Positions 13,601-25,900 of a stretch of 64,000 nt of DNA are shown in pieces. Source of the stretch: Sebastes aleutianus (taxonomy: Eukaryota > Chordata > Actinopteri > Perciformes > Sebastidae). The DNA is taken from the NCBI GenBank assembly GCA_916700875.1, contig CAKAKS010000039.1:21074367-21138366 (forward strand). Reading direction: 5' to 3'. Position 1 is the first letter of the stretch; every line of letters starts with the position of its first letter. The position numbers were made by a program, and so were the translations under genes. The notes beneath the pieces were generated by a model. The model saw only the letters and a list, made by a program, of their open reading frames with translations, made no database searches and was not told the DNA's origin.

Positions 13601-15481
13601 ACTAAACTAAGATGGTGAACATGGTAAACATTATACGTGGTAAACATCGGCATGTTAGCATTGTCTTTGTGAGCATGTTGGCATGTGGCTCCAAGCACCA
13701 AGCCTCACACGGCTGCTAGCATGGCTGTGGACTAATGGTCTTGTTTAACAATAAGCTGAATGAATGAGTTTTTCACAGCACAACCTCTCTATTCTGGTGA
13801 ACATAACTTTACTGTCTTCTGCTGAATGTAGAAGAATGTATTATTTTGAATATCACTTCTCAAAGCAAGTTCTTGCAGAGAGGTTTTTCTAAATACGGGA
13901 TTGGGAGTATTTCTATTGCCTCTGAAGGGCTCTCAACATGGCGACGACAAGCCGGCGGCTCGCAGCTAACGGTGCTAACGGCTCTAACAGTGGAAAACAA
14001 CAGCGAAAGTGCTGACAGAGCTAACAGTGTAAAAATGAGGGGGAACCATAGACTGTATATAAGAAGTGGACGTAGTCACCGTGATATCACACATTGGTTT
14101 GTGGACTGACGTTTTGAAGCCTCGAGTTCAGCATTTTGGCCGTCACCATCTTGTTTTTTGGCCGTTGCCATCTTGTTTTTTTGCAACCAGAAGTGACACG
14201 AGAGGCTGGAGCCAAGTACAACCAAATGCTGAATAAGACGTTTTTAGGCAACCAAAATGTTACAATTAACTTTCATGAACTGAAAACACACTGTGAAAGG
14301 GTTAAAAGTTGTAAGACGAAAACACAGACAACTCCCAGACCAAACAACGCCGTGGTAGTGACCTGTCAATCACAAGGTAGCCACGCCCTAAAGCATACCC
14401 TGCTTTATGGTCTATGTGACTCTAAATGGGACCATAATTTACTAAATGAACATCATGCTGTATTGAAGAAGACTTGAAACTAGCGATTGAGACCATAAAC
14501 TCATGTTTACAATGTTTACTGAGGTAATAAATCAAGTGAGAAGTAGGCTCATTTTCTCAGAGACTTCTATACAATCAGACTTCTTTTTGCAACCAGAGGA
14601 GTCGCCCCCTGCTGGCTATTAGAGAGAATACAAGTTTAAGGCACTTCAGCATCGGCTTCACTTTATAGACCCCAAGGTTGCCCACTGGTCTGAAGTTTGA
14701 TGCTGAGCTGTTAGCGTAAAGTGGATATTTAAAGCGGTTTTACTGAAAACAGGTGCCTGCCATGGCCGAAAACAATGCTATGAGAGCGGTGAGAGTGAGC
14801 CAAAGGAGTAAATTTGCGGGTCCGTAAAATCAAAACAATGAGTTAAAAGGTGTTTAACGCTCCATAGAGCTGAGGGGAAAAGCAGAGACGAGTAATAATT
14901 CTCTGTGGGTTCATCACTGAGATGATATCTTTCGCTTTACCTAAACCTATTGATGCTTATTGATTCTAATGAACTGGTTCATTCTAATTACCTTTACAGT
15001 TCTGAATCCTCACTGGGATGCTGACATGAACTTCAGCATCCTCGTCCCCGAGCTCTGCCTCATCCGCTTCTGTGTCCGAGATCAGACGGGCCTCCTCAGC
15101 AGCGATTTTGTGGGCCAGTACACGCTGCCCTTCACCAGCCTGAAGAAAGGTGAGCCACAGAGGCAGAAAGAAAGAGAGAGGGTGGAGGGGGTGGGAGTCA
15201 GACAAAGGGCTAAATTACATCAGGTGACATTGTGTGACCATCATTGTATTTCCCTTCATTCGCAGTGTCAGCATTACTGAAGGTCGCTCTCTGCTCGAGT
15301 TTTTAACAGAAATGCTTCCGTGTATCTATATGATGCTCCTGTATTTAGCCTCTATACATACATTTCTTTTGACGCCCCCCTTCCTTCTCCACCTCCAGGC
15401 TACCGCTGGGTGCCTCTCCGGTCCCGAGACGGATGCAGCCTGGATCCAGCCTCCCTCTTCGTCTTTGTTTGGTATTCCTAA
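1686..15481 (+). CDS. plcz1: Phospholipase C zeta-like (3' nine coding exons; 5' end outside window)
   Basis: Phosphoinositide-specific phospholipase C hydrolyses PIP2 to IP3 and diacylglycerol; PLC-zeta is the sperm egg-activating factor in mammals. Coding exons: 1686-1830, 2123-2275, 3833-4015, 4134-4290, 5839-5955, 8498-8670, 10928-11054, 15000-15149, 15399-15481 (TAA stop). All junction phases agree, giving about 428 residues. The first exon carries the X-domain core CLEIDCWDG and VVYHGYT, and exon 2 has LSLENHC, so the catalytic Glu, Asp, second His and distal Glu are present. The first catalytic His and the EF-hands lie upstream. Exons 4-6 encode the Y domain (ALSDLIVYT, SSNYNPQEFW, VALNFQ), and exons 7-9 the C2 domain ending ASLFVFVWYS. 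The ending, SMGETKARKL and adjacency to pik3c2g favour zeta over delta. The X-Y linker in exon 3 is strongly acidic, unlike the basic linker of mammalian zeta. The delta-like linker leaves some doubt about the subtype, not the family. Confidence 0.88.
2276..3832. other. plcz1 intron
   Basis: No gene or strong repeat recognised apart from a (TG)n tract at about 3797-3820 just before the exon at 3833, which makes the acceptor's pyrimidine tract unusually TG-rich. Confidence 0.6.
5033..5595. repeat. MITE with long terminal inverted repeats (about 180 bases per arm)
   Basis: The left arm begins GGGTATCACTTCATTTTACA. The right arm, read on the minus strand, begins GGGTAACACTTCATTTTACA, and the match continues for roughly 180 bases, including AATTAG..GATAATTAGCAAGTAA. 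The centre is short and AT-rich. A non-autonomous DNA transposon in the plcz1 intron 4291-5838; the rest of that intron holds nothing I can name. Confidence 0.8.
6645..7040. repeat. Dispersed repeat, family shared with 46300-46760
   Basis: The segment containing GGCCAAACAGGGG, GGGCCCAAAAA, CATAGACTTACAT and CACTTGAATAACCC recurs, diverged, on the opposite strand at 46300-46760. It lies in the plcz1 intron 5956-8497. The adjoining 6560-6660 resembles (in reverse) the repeats at 13880 and 18380. The remainder of this 2.5 kb intron shows no recognisable gene. Confidence 0.7.
8671..9370. other. plcz1 intron, left part
   Basis: A TG microsatellite at about 8746-8770, then unremarkable sequence. 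A GGTTCACCC-containing motif at 9339-9350 looks like the end of another TTAA-type MITE. Confidence 0.45.
9371..9899. repeat. TTAA-flanked MITE-like element in a plcz1 intron
   Basis: Starts TTAAACTGGAGTAGGCAGG and ends with the inverted, diverged form CTGAATACTGCCGCTTTAA, so both ends carry TTAA. A truncated relative lies at 38722-38853, sharing CAGAGCCATGAGGAGGTGCA. The rest of the intron to 10927 has no gene. Confidence 0.65.
11623..11861. repeat. Hairpin-forming inverted repeat (MITE)
   Basis: Outer arms CATTTTAGCCACCTAAAAG (11623 on) and its complement ending at 11861. Inner arms CGACGGGGAACTGAACTG (about 11687) and its complement near 11797. About 239 bases in total, in the plcz1 intron 11055-14999. 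Confidence 0.7.
13530..13745. repeat. Common teleost dispersed repeat (GTTAGCATG-rich)
   Basis: Contains ATGACATTACCATCAGCCTC, AAGATGGTGAACATGGTAAA, CATGTTAGCATTGT and GCTAGCATGGCTGTGGACT, which I recognise from a repeat widespread in percomorph genomes. No coding content. Confidence 0.65.
13880..14050. repeat. Dispersed repeat, family shared with 18378-18545
   Basis: Shares TTTCTATTGCCTC, GGCTCTCAACATGGCGACG, GCGGCTC and GACAGAGCTAACAGTGT with the copy near 18400, and in reverse with about 6560-6660. Confidence 0.7.
14116..14646. repeat. Dispersed repeat, family shared with 41802-42309
   Basis: About 500 bases closely matching the second copy in the same orientation: CAACCAGAAGTGA, ACTTTCATGAACTGAAAACA, ACCTGTCAATCACAAGGTAG, TTTAAGGCACTT. 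The two copies lie about 27.7 kb apart. Non-coding; class unknown. Confidence 0.85.
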
Positions 15482-16980
15482 AAACAGCTCTCCATATCAG
15501 ACTCACACACACACACCTCTGCCAACAGATAGAGAAGCGTGGCTGATGCAGCAACAACAACAACAAAAATATATAAATAAATCAAAAGCACCATTTCCTC
15601 AGATATAAATACCAGTTTTATTGTCAGAAAATAGACGTGCCTTCTCTCTACTGCGGAGGAAAAAAAGACCAGAAGGTTCCAGCAGGGCTGAAAAAGAACG
15701 AAGAATAACTCTCTGCTGGCATCACTCAAGTAGCGGAGAAATCCCTGGAGTGGGATATTAGGTTCTTATCATAGAATTAATAATTGATGCAAGGTGCGAT
15801 TATTGTGGTAGAGTTGATCACACATAAGACGAACCACGAGACACAGTGTTGTTTTTGGATTAATCATCTATTCCAAAACAATAGATGTAATTCCCCTATT
15901 AAGCCTGAACGGGATGAGTGATGCCAGGATGCATTAATAGTCCATGAGCACTACTATGAAAGAGTAGCAGCCAACATTTTCTTCCAAGCCAACCTCCCTG
16001 TGAGAGACCCAGCAGGGAATAATATAAATAGCATTCACAGAGGTATATATTATTGAACCAAATCCAGCGCAGAGAAGGCTATTTCTATCCTCGTTCATCA
16101 CTAAATCCTATGAATGAGGCGGAGGAGAGTGCGGGTCAGCAGGCCTATCAGGAGGAGGATGGCATTAAGATAACATGAAGACCTGAAAGAGAGAGAGTGT
16201 GTGTGTGTGTGTGTGTGTGTAGGTGCTTTTCAGGGGTATTTGTGAGCCTGTTTGCACATGCATGTGCATAACTGTGTTTGAATGCCACTGATGGATGAGA
16301 CAAAGGATGGAGTGATGGAGAGAGTGTTAACTCAGCGCCTCAGGCTGTAGAGGCAGAGTTGTCATCCTGCTCACACACTCCCCCTCTCCCCCTTCTCCCT
16401 CGCCGTCCTGTCTCCCGCCTCCCAATTCCACTGGTCAAGGACATCCAGCTGACACAGCCCAAAGGGACAAACACACTCAGTCTGAGCAGGTATCAGACAG
16501 GCAGCCCCTAACAGCACTGCATCACCCCCTCTTTAATCCGTCACATCGACAGTCTCGACCACACGCGCACTTGCAAGGACTGTTTTGAAGTTAAAGTACT
16601 AACAAAAGTGCAAGTTTGATAATAAAAGTACTTTCCTTCATCCGTCACCGAAACAACATCCAAAAATCTGACTAATTAGCAAAATGTCCTTCACTTGATT
16701 GACATTTTAAAAATAACGGTAAATGACGCTTCACAAAGTAAACAGTGTCCTTCCCTGAGTCTTTAAATCAGGCTTGTAACGTCAGCCAAATACCCCGTTC
16801 ACTGCCAGCATATGTAGCTCTGCAGCAAGGTTAAGTTGCATCTGATAAATAGGTATAAATGAGAGTGCACAGTTCCTCTTGTCTCATTCATACAGTCTGA
16901 AAAAGTCTTTGGATTGATTGTTTCCCTCAGTGTGGCTGCACCCCCTGCTGGCAGCAGACTCACAGTGCAGCTCTGTGAGG
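15482..16980. other. Intergenic space between convergent plcz1 and pik3c2g
   Basis: Holds the 3' ends of both genes and a (GT)n tract at about 16198-16221. Weak minus-strand polyadenylation candidates exist (ATTAAA near 16533, AATAAA near 15617). No further gene seen. Confidence 0.6.
15576..15581 (+). terminator. Putative polyadenylation signal of plcz1
   Basis: AATAAA hexamer about 95 bases after the plcz1 stop codon, in AT-rich sequence that follows a short CAA repeat. Position and orientation suit a 3' end; no transcript evidence is available. Confidence 0.5.
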
Positions 16981-19900
16981 TCAGATTGCACAGTTCCCGA
17001 GGGGAAACCAGGTCTCCTTGTCAAGCAACACCTCCTCCAGTCTTATGTTGGTCGCAGCCACAAACGTCTTCTTGCTCTTCACTGTCACTTCCAGCACCAT
17101 CCCATACAGCAGCGGGACATAATTGTACTCCAGCTGTGAATACGAGGCAGATATTTTAGCAATCAAACAGCTCGACATTCAGAACATCCAGTAATTTGAG
17201 GACATTTCTGCCGTACAGTTTGGCTTTTATCTGAAATTTCTGTCATTCCCAGCCTCCCCCTTCCCGTTTCCTTCCATTTGGCTCTGCAAAGGCTTCACTT
17301 TGCAACATAAAAAGACTGTAAGAGGCTGTTAAGTATGTGAGAGGCTACTGGTCAGAGTCTTCAGGGTTCAACACTCAAAGATCAGACTCATAGGCTCCCC
17401 GCTGTGTGTGAGGAGCAGTGCCGCAGGCAGAGCGCATATTAAACATTCCTTCTAGCTTGTGAGTAATAATCACTTTTGAAACTTTGACTGACAGCACTTC
17501 ATCTCAAGAGGGACTGGATGTACGAAAAAAGGGGGAACAAAATCCACATTCTTAGATTATAATGAAAGAGCATTAATAAATGTGATTAATGTTTTAAGTT
17601 ATGTTGGGCTATTGTGAGGATCCCTCCTGCCTCCTTCCTCTGTTGCTCGTCCTAAGGGGAATTTTTCCTCCTCCGATATCAGGGGTCTGTTGGAAGGAAT
17701 GCTGTAGGAAAAGTTTGTAAATCCTTTTGAGGCAAACTTGTGATTTTGGGCTATATAAATACAACGGACTTCACAATGTCAGTATATATGACAGAAAGTA
17801 TTTGTTCTACAACAACCTAATTGTAAAAAATGTAATTATTTACTGCACTACTGTACAGTAGGCTACTGTGGCAGATTCATTTTAGTATAAGATAGCATGT
17901 TTTCTCATTTCATTTACTAAATACTAAAAGGAAGTAGTCGGTATCACTTCACCAGCTGTGTGTCTCAAATACTCGCTGTCTTGATAACCAGCTGTACACT
18001 GATCACAGAGAGATGTGCCGAGGCTTTTCAGGTCGGGTAGGATCTAATGTTAACATTATCTCTGTTGATCCAGTTGATTTGTTTGCTTCCTTGGCTGCAG
18101 AAGGCTGTTTGGATGCCAGTTTGTTTCATATGTGGCAACGGGGTGTCGAATCGGGCCGTGGACGAGATCACACTGGCAAAAGCCAAAACAGACGTTCTGG
18201 ACCGGAATGGAAAGTTCAAAGGAGGACATGCTGGCTGTAGCGTTGTTGTCGGAGAAGCCAGTATTTCCAATTAGCATGTTTCCTTAATCTGTGATGACAT
18301 ATCATGGTCATTTTAGGATTTATTACAATAAATATATTACATATTGGTCCTTTAAAAAGGTGGTAAATGCAAGTTGGGAGCATTTCTATTGCCTCCACAC
18401 GGCTCTCAACATGGCGACGGCCGAACTGGCGGCTCATAGCTGACAGTGAAAACAAAGGCAACACTTCTGACAGAGCTAACAGTGTTAACCTGGGGGAACC
18501 GGAGAGTGGGTGTTATGCTCTTCTAGATAGCGTATAGAGCACCTTTAAGTTTGAAACTTACTGCAGGTGCTAAATAGCCTATCTGAAATCTACATGACCT
18601 GGCCCATTAACAAGCATATGAACACATTACCGTCTTTAACCAGTAATCTAATGGAAAACCAAAGGATGTTGTGACTGTGCTAAATCATGAATAGAAGGTT
18701 AGAAAGGATGGCAGTTGTACCAGTTCATTGAAGGTGGGGTTGTCATGATTGCGGACCACCTTCGTCCTCTTCTTGTAGAGCTGCTGAGGGTCCGGTCTCA
18801 GACGCGTGACCACGTAGGCATCAGGGTTCGAGCCGTTTGGATGCTTCTGTTGAAAAGAGAAAGAGGGCCAGAAGGGACCGCCCTGCACTTGAGCACACAG
18901 CATACAGTATTTATAAAAGAGAACACATTTTCTATGTATGATTTTAATGCTAGAAACAATGCAATAATAAGAGTGAAGCAAACTCACGACGTTCTTCAGG
19001 TGTTTTACCAAGACCGAGAGCTTGCTGTTAGAGTAAGAGATGTTGAGCTGGATCTGAGGACGGTTTCCTGTAATAAATCAGCTCATCAGTGCCAGCAAAT
19101 CACCGCATAACAGGTCTTATATATGGACTATCATCAGAAGTTTCTCAAGACATAGCACAAAGTCAGTCTTCACATTCTAAATACTGCCTTTAGCATGACA
19201 TTTATTTTCCTACATAATCTTTTTTTTAATTCACCCATTTATCTTAGAGCAGGAAATTACCTGTCACCACACTTTCTTGGACTGTGGCGGGGCCATCCAG
19301 GAACAAGCTGCACACAAATTCATTCTGCAAGTGACAGAGCGAGGCAAGTTATAGCCAGGTATAAGACGAGATCACAGAGAGAAATCTACCAGTGACAAGA
19401 AGAGGAACTTACTCCCTTGCATGGTCCCTCAAAAAGCTGCTTCAGGTATTTATTCAGCAGAGACATCTTCCTGCCGTTGGTGAATGACATATTATACCAC
19501 CGAGGAAACCTATATTAAGACATGCATCAAATTATGTCATTATTGTGGAAGACAAAAAGCAGTGTTTCAAAATAAAAGAGCCATGTGATTGGAGTTGTAT
19601 GTGTTTTTTCTTCACTCACTGAGGCAGCATAGTTTCAATGAAATGTTTCTGCAGCTCCTTATGGATCATCTCAAACTGCGCAAATGTCTTCTCAATGTTC
19701 AGAAAACCGTCATGAATGTTTACTCTCAGGTCGTAGATCTGCAAATCAAACAAAACTAATTCATTAGTTTGTCGTGTGAATATGTGAGGAGACACTGTTG
19801 ATAAAGCAGGGTTCCACATTGAAGCGCCCAGGCAGGTGGGAGCGTCTTCGCACACTTAAAATCACTTGGAAGAAGGCAGCTGAAGGGAAAGTTTACCCTT

Positions 19901-22900
19901 AAGGATCGGTAAAGCATCCCATTATTACAGTTTTCATGGACTGTCTTGAGTTAAGAACGTTAGATATACACAAGTGAATTAAACCCTAACAGCGTGATGA
20001 CCCAGGAATATTTACCAGCCGTGACAGTGACGCTAGTATTGTTTTCACCTTGTGAGTGTGTGTGTGTGTCATCATGGCAAAATGTGGTCCTGGAGAACTA
20101 CCACAGAAGAGGTTTTGTGTACTTTACCAGGTGTTTCTATCTGTGGACAGATTTTGTCACGTCATGAAACATTCATAAAACTTTACAGGTGTGCAGTTGA
20201 GATCAAAATGAAGGCTGAATTCGAAGATGGGTGTGTTCCAAGCAAATGAGCCCCTGCTTTAAGCCCCTGGCCCGACTTGGCGTCGCGGCTGGTGTAATTC
20301 CATTGCAAAATGGTCTCTATTTAATTAGAATTTTATTTTTTTACCTGTGAAAATGTTACCTCAGGTCTCTCTCAAGGCGTTTCATTGCCATAACCATGAG
20401 CTTTTACAGTGCTTTCTATTATAGAAGTCAATCCTAAACAAGTAACTCCTTTAACATAGTTTTACTGTTAAATACTTCCTCTGTCTGATGTTTTTTATTT
20501 CTGAAATGTATGTAGAATGTGGGAATTAATGAATTTGTGTGCTTATATGAAAATAAATGAATTCAAATTTCATACTTTGAATGTAAATAAGGTGCCAGAG
20601 TGCATAAAAAAAGCATCAAAATAGACTAATAGAGCTTCTTTATTAAAAAAAAGAAAATGCCAGGGAGGATCCTTGAACCCCTTGACTGAGATCTGGGCTA
20701 AGCCCCGAATGTCCTCAAATACTAGAAACGCCCCTGCATGATTTATGGGCCTTTTAATGTTTATTCATTTTATCTGAGGTATATTATTGTTGTGTTTGTT
20801 ACCTTATTATTAATATTACACAACTACATAACTTAAGAAACAGTCGGAGACGGCGGGACTATTGCAGTTATATTTGGTGCGGAACTTGACCTGAGCACAC
20901 TGAGTTTTACATAGATCCATACACGCCTCTCAGGTGTGCAAACAACTGCAGAGTAAAATTAGTCACTGATTTGTTCAATATATTACAATTATTAATGTTT
21001 GTTTATTAACTGACCCCTGGCCTCCTGTCATTTTGCATCCCTGGCTTATACTGTGCTAACAAAACAAGCTCTACTAATACTTAGAAACAGTGGAAACTTT
21101 CCCACATGCTTATATTTAATGTTTACTGATCAACTGGGAAATCTTTTATTTATACTACCTTTATGTAAATACCTGAGTGCATGATACTTGTGAATTTGAG
21201 TAACTGGGCAAACCTCTGTGCTTCTGTTGACTGACAAGGCGCTCTATCTCTGCCTCAAAATAGTTAAAGCTGACATCAGGAAGCCTAATCTGATCAAAGA
21301 GCAGTGAAATGCCAACAAACATCAGTAACGCTCTTCACTCGACTCTGGGGAGTAAAGGAAAGACTTTCCAAACACAGCACTGCTGCCTCGGAGGCCATAA
21401 GTGACAGCAGACCCAACACAGTCAGATGAGTGCCAGAGGTTATTCCTCTTAGAATAATATGTGTGAACCTGCCGTCAGCTCCAGGTGTTTCATCAGCTCC
21501 CCTGGCTAGGATCTAACACAAAGCTCTGTGGTGCATAAAGCAACATTTCTCAGCGGCGTTTCATTATGAAAAAGAACACTGAGGCCAACATTTTCTGTCT
21601 GAATAAGCACAGCACAAAGAGCAACATGCAGCCTCACCACATCTTTTCCCCTGACGGTGTATCCCTGAATGACAGCCTCTTGGATGTTGGTGCTGGGAGC
21701 GGGGATGCCGTCCCGTGTTCGTGGATCTTGTTTCTTCCCTTGAGCCATGCTGTGTGTCAGGAAGTTAAACTTGACTGCAACACAGCCCATGCTTTCCTTG
21801 ATCTTCCTACATCATGAAGGATACAAGCCGTTACGACGGGAATCAGATTAATAGAGCGGAAGGAAGTTTAGTTAGAGAGAGATTGTGTGTTTGTGTGTTG
21901 CACATTCAATTACTTTGTAAAGTAGGATGTGGCCTCCAGGTCTGTGTCATGAGGTCTGAGGTTTTTCTGGACGTACTGCAGGTCATTAGAGTCCTTCAGT
22001 TCTGGCATTCTTGCATTTAGCATCTGAAAACCAAATGCACACCATGAATGAAACTGTGTTTTATATAACATTATCTATTCTCAGATATAGCTAGGAGGTT
22101 TTTACTGTGATGATGTTATTCAGTAAAAAGTCTTACCAGCTCCAGCAAGCTGAGTATCAGTGCAGAGCGCTTTCTGATGATGTTGTAAGCTTCACAGCAG
22201 AGCTCCACAAAGCGATGCAAGCGCTGAGGCTTCTGCCCCCCGCCTGTGATGAAGTGCTGCATCTCAGATGTAAAGATGAATGGTGATCGGTCCCTATTGC
22301 AAGAAAAGAGCAGGGGAAGGATCTTGTTAATTCACAGTATTGTCGTTGACTTTATAATTTTCTTTATCTCCTTGCTGCGCAAACAAAAAACACCTCTTTT
22401 CACGGGTATCAGCTGTGCTTTCTACTCTCTCTTCTCTCTGACAGCAAGTTGACACACACACTGCTATTTACGTTTGAATAATAATCTAAAATTTGATGCC
22501 TGAAAATGGTATCTAATATCAATATATTAGGTATATATATACAATATATAAGGCATCAAAGTTAAGGATGCACCGATACCGATATTGGATTGGATATCGG
22601 GCCGATACAGACTCAAATAGCTAGTTCGGATATCGGTGATAATGGGGCGGATCCATTAAATTCAATTCTATGTTTATATACTATATACATTATATAGTAG
22701 AATTTGAATTCCTGTTTAAGTTTTGACCAATTTGTTGCTGCATTAAAAAAGTTTACACCTTTTGTAATTCCTGTTAATTTTAAGATTTTTTTGCTAAGTT
22801 GTTGATGTGCAATTTATTATTTTAATAATAAATAATTATTTATTTGTTACATTTTGTTTTACAAAGTTAGGAAAGCAATGTTTAAGTAAAGCTTGATGTT

Positions 22901-25900
22901 TCCTTACACATAAAGGAATGATCCCAGTCACTTCTACACAGTGAGGCATACAGCTAATTAAACACTGGTATCGGATCAGTATTTCATATCGGACGATACC
23001 CAAAGCCCAGGTATCGCTACTGGTATCGGGACCAAAAAAGTCGGATCGGTGCATCCCTAATCAAAGTTAGAAATTACAGTATCATGACAACATTAGATGC
23101 CTTTTCTTCCCGGTTAAAATATTTTTGCTTTAAATTGAGGTAAAAATAAATAAATAATAATAATAAAATAAAAATAAATAATAATAATTATATATATATA
23201 TCTATAGATCTATAGATATATATAGATCTATAGATATATATATATATATCTATAGATCTATATATATATCTATAGATCTATATATATATATCTATATATA
23301 TATCTATAGATATATATATAGATCTATAGATATATATAGATCTATATATATATATATATATCTATATGTATCTATATATATCTATGTATATATAGATATA
23401 TATAGATATATATCTATATATACACACAGTACTATATGTCCAGTATCGAATATGTACAGAACCATTTTTTTGAACAACCTTAACAATACACAACACAAAA
23501 ACAGCAGAGGTCACAACTTTACACACATGATACAAAAAAGAAAAACAACACGGCAATACTTTTTTTTTTATTGACTTGCCTTTTAAAGCTTCCGAACTTC
23601 TGTGCGTTGCCCATAATCTTGCCAAAGTCGATGTGAAACATGTGTCCGCTGTGTTTCAACATGATGTTGTCATTGTGTCGGTCACAGATCCCCAGGATGA
23701 AGGTGGCCACACACCACCCTGCACACGAGTGGATGAAGTTCAACACAGCCTGCGTGTACACCGTAGAAGAGTGTTACACAATGCAACAAGCAAAAGTGAA
23801 TGTTCAAGCATGATAAGTTATCAAAAGATTTTGCAGTGGTCTTCACCTTCTCATAGTCCTCCTTGGTTTTGTTCCACATGTGGAACCATTTCTCCAGCGT
23901 GTCTTCTCGAAGGGTGCCACCCAGACCCCACTCCTGCTGAATCTTCCCGAGGGTCACGGCCTCTGGAACCACTTCCACCAGGCCTGACAACCACATGGAA
24001 TATATGTAGAAAAACATGAATTCACAGCTGCAGAGATATAAAACAATGGAACTATTAATGTGCATTCAGAAACACAAACTGACCCTGATCTTTGCCCGTA
24101 GAGAGACACCTGTAGGTGATCATTTGCAGGTCCAGCCCCTCCTGGAGCCAAACTCTGTCCATCTCACGGACTATCTGAAGCACCAGCATGTCCTGACGCA
24201 GGTTATCTCCTGTCTGAACAACACATTAATGAAACGGTTTACTAAAAAGGTTGCTTAATGACCCAGCAAGGCAGCCTAATGTCACAAGTATTGTCTTTGT
24301 GTGGAGCCATTTGTGCTTGCTGTTCTGTAACTGAGCTTTTATTTCCCCTTGTAGTTGGCCTCTAACTTCATCTCAAACCATTCCCTGTCATGTCTGTCGC
24401 AGTATAGCGCTGCTCTGATAGCATGTTGTCGGCAGCTGTGTTGTTAATATTTGTATTTGCTTTGCAACAAAGTGCTCCTCTAATGCAACTACTGACACTG
24501 CAAAATGTATTGTTATTTTCTGCTGATTTCTGACAGCCGGACATTTTTGAGAATGAAACCTACCTAAACAGAGCAGAACAGATAACAGCCTTATATGGCT
24601 GATGATGAAATCTCACGAATAAGCACCTCCTTATGAACAGGTGACATTTATCAGGCTGAAACAAACACTTTATGAGTTTGTCCAGTTTGGTGAATCTGAC
24701 TTGGAAAACTTGTGAGAGCAAAGCTCAAAGACAAAAGTAAGAGACATTGAGGATAATAATAATAATAATGTTTAAATGTTCTTACACAAGGCCCAGTGTG
24801 GATCAATAAAGCAACATATTATTACCAACCTTGCAGATGACGCTGATGTTCTTGGCCAGAGGGTCAGAGCAGATGAACGAGATCCCCAGAGGAGCAGCAT
24901 TGGAGTTGTAGAACTTACAGGCCTGTAGGTGACATATCAGAGGAGTAAACACTACTAAATGGTACACAACTAGCGTGCATATTACATTACAGTGATGATA
25001 TAAAACGTGTAATGTTCTTACATCCACGTCCAACGCCTTTACGCGGACTGCAGGATCCAGTGGCAGACAACAGCTGACCCCATCACTGAAGAATTCCTCA
25101 ATCTTCAACTTTTCTATGTTCAAAATATTCTGCAGAGAAACGCATGAAATGAAAGAAAATAAAATGCATGACTTGCAGTTAGTTATAACAACGGAGGATT
25201 ACGAATACATGGGCAGATGAGAGATGCGTTTACAGACCTTACGTCGAGCCTTATCGGCAGTGCGGACCTTCTCAGCCACCTGTACGAGCACAGATACCAG
25301 GCGGGTTTCGAGCTCCAGCTCCTGCCTCAGCGCCCGGCCGCAACAGTGCCGCAGGGCAGCCTGAACCTTACTGAACCAACTCTGGTAGTATTGGTCAGTG
25401 AGGGAATCCTCCAGCAGCCTGCCAGTATGCAAAACATCAAGAAATGATGCAACTTTACTGTGCACACTTCAGTGAAAACACTGAGCATCAAAACACACAA
25501 CACAACCTCACAGTCATTCCTTTTTGCAACATTACTGCTGTTTACATCATCACGAATAACTCTTCTTTATTAACGAGAGATTTACTTCCATGCAAACTGT
25601 CGTTATGTTGTCAACATTTTCAAGTGAATGAAACAACAGTAGTGTCTCACCAGTAGAGTTGCTGGGCGATCCGTATGTTCTTCAGTGATCTCTCCAGCAG
25701 CATCATCACCAGAGGTCCATCCAGCTCCCACTCACTCTTCAGAGCCTGCAAGACCAAACGACTAATCAAACTAACATCCAACCACTGAGGAATCTACAGA
25801 GTGTGCCACCTATTCTCATATTTACACACTTCAAACCATTTAAAATAATAGTTTGGTCACAGATTCAGTAAGGATGATGAACAGTACAGTGTACAGTAAT

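Noticed and set aside
1686..15481. Naming the phospholipase PLC-delta because of the acidic linker
   Set aside because: The C-terminal ASLFVFVWYS, GETKARKL and the neighbouring pik3c2g fit zeta better; delta remains the fallback.
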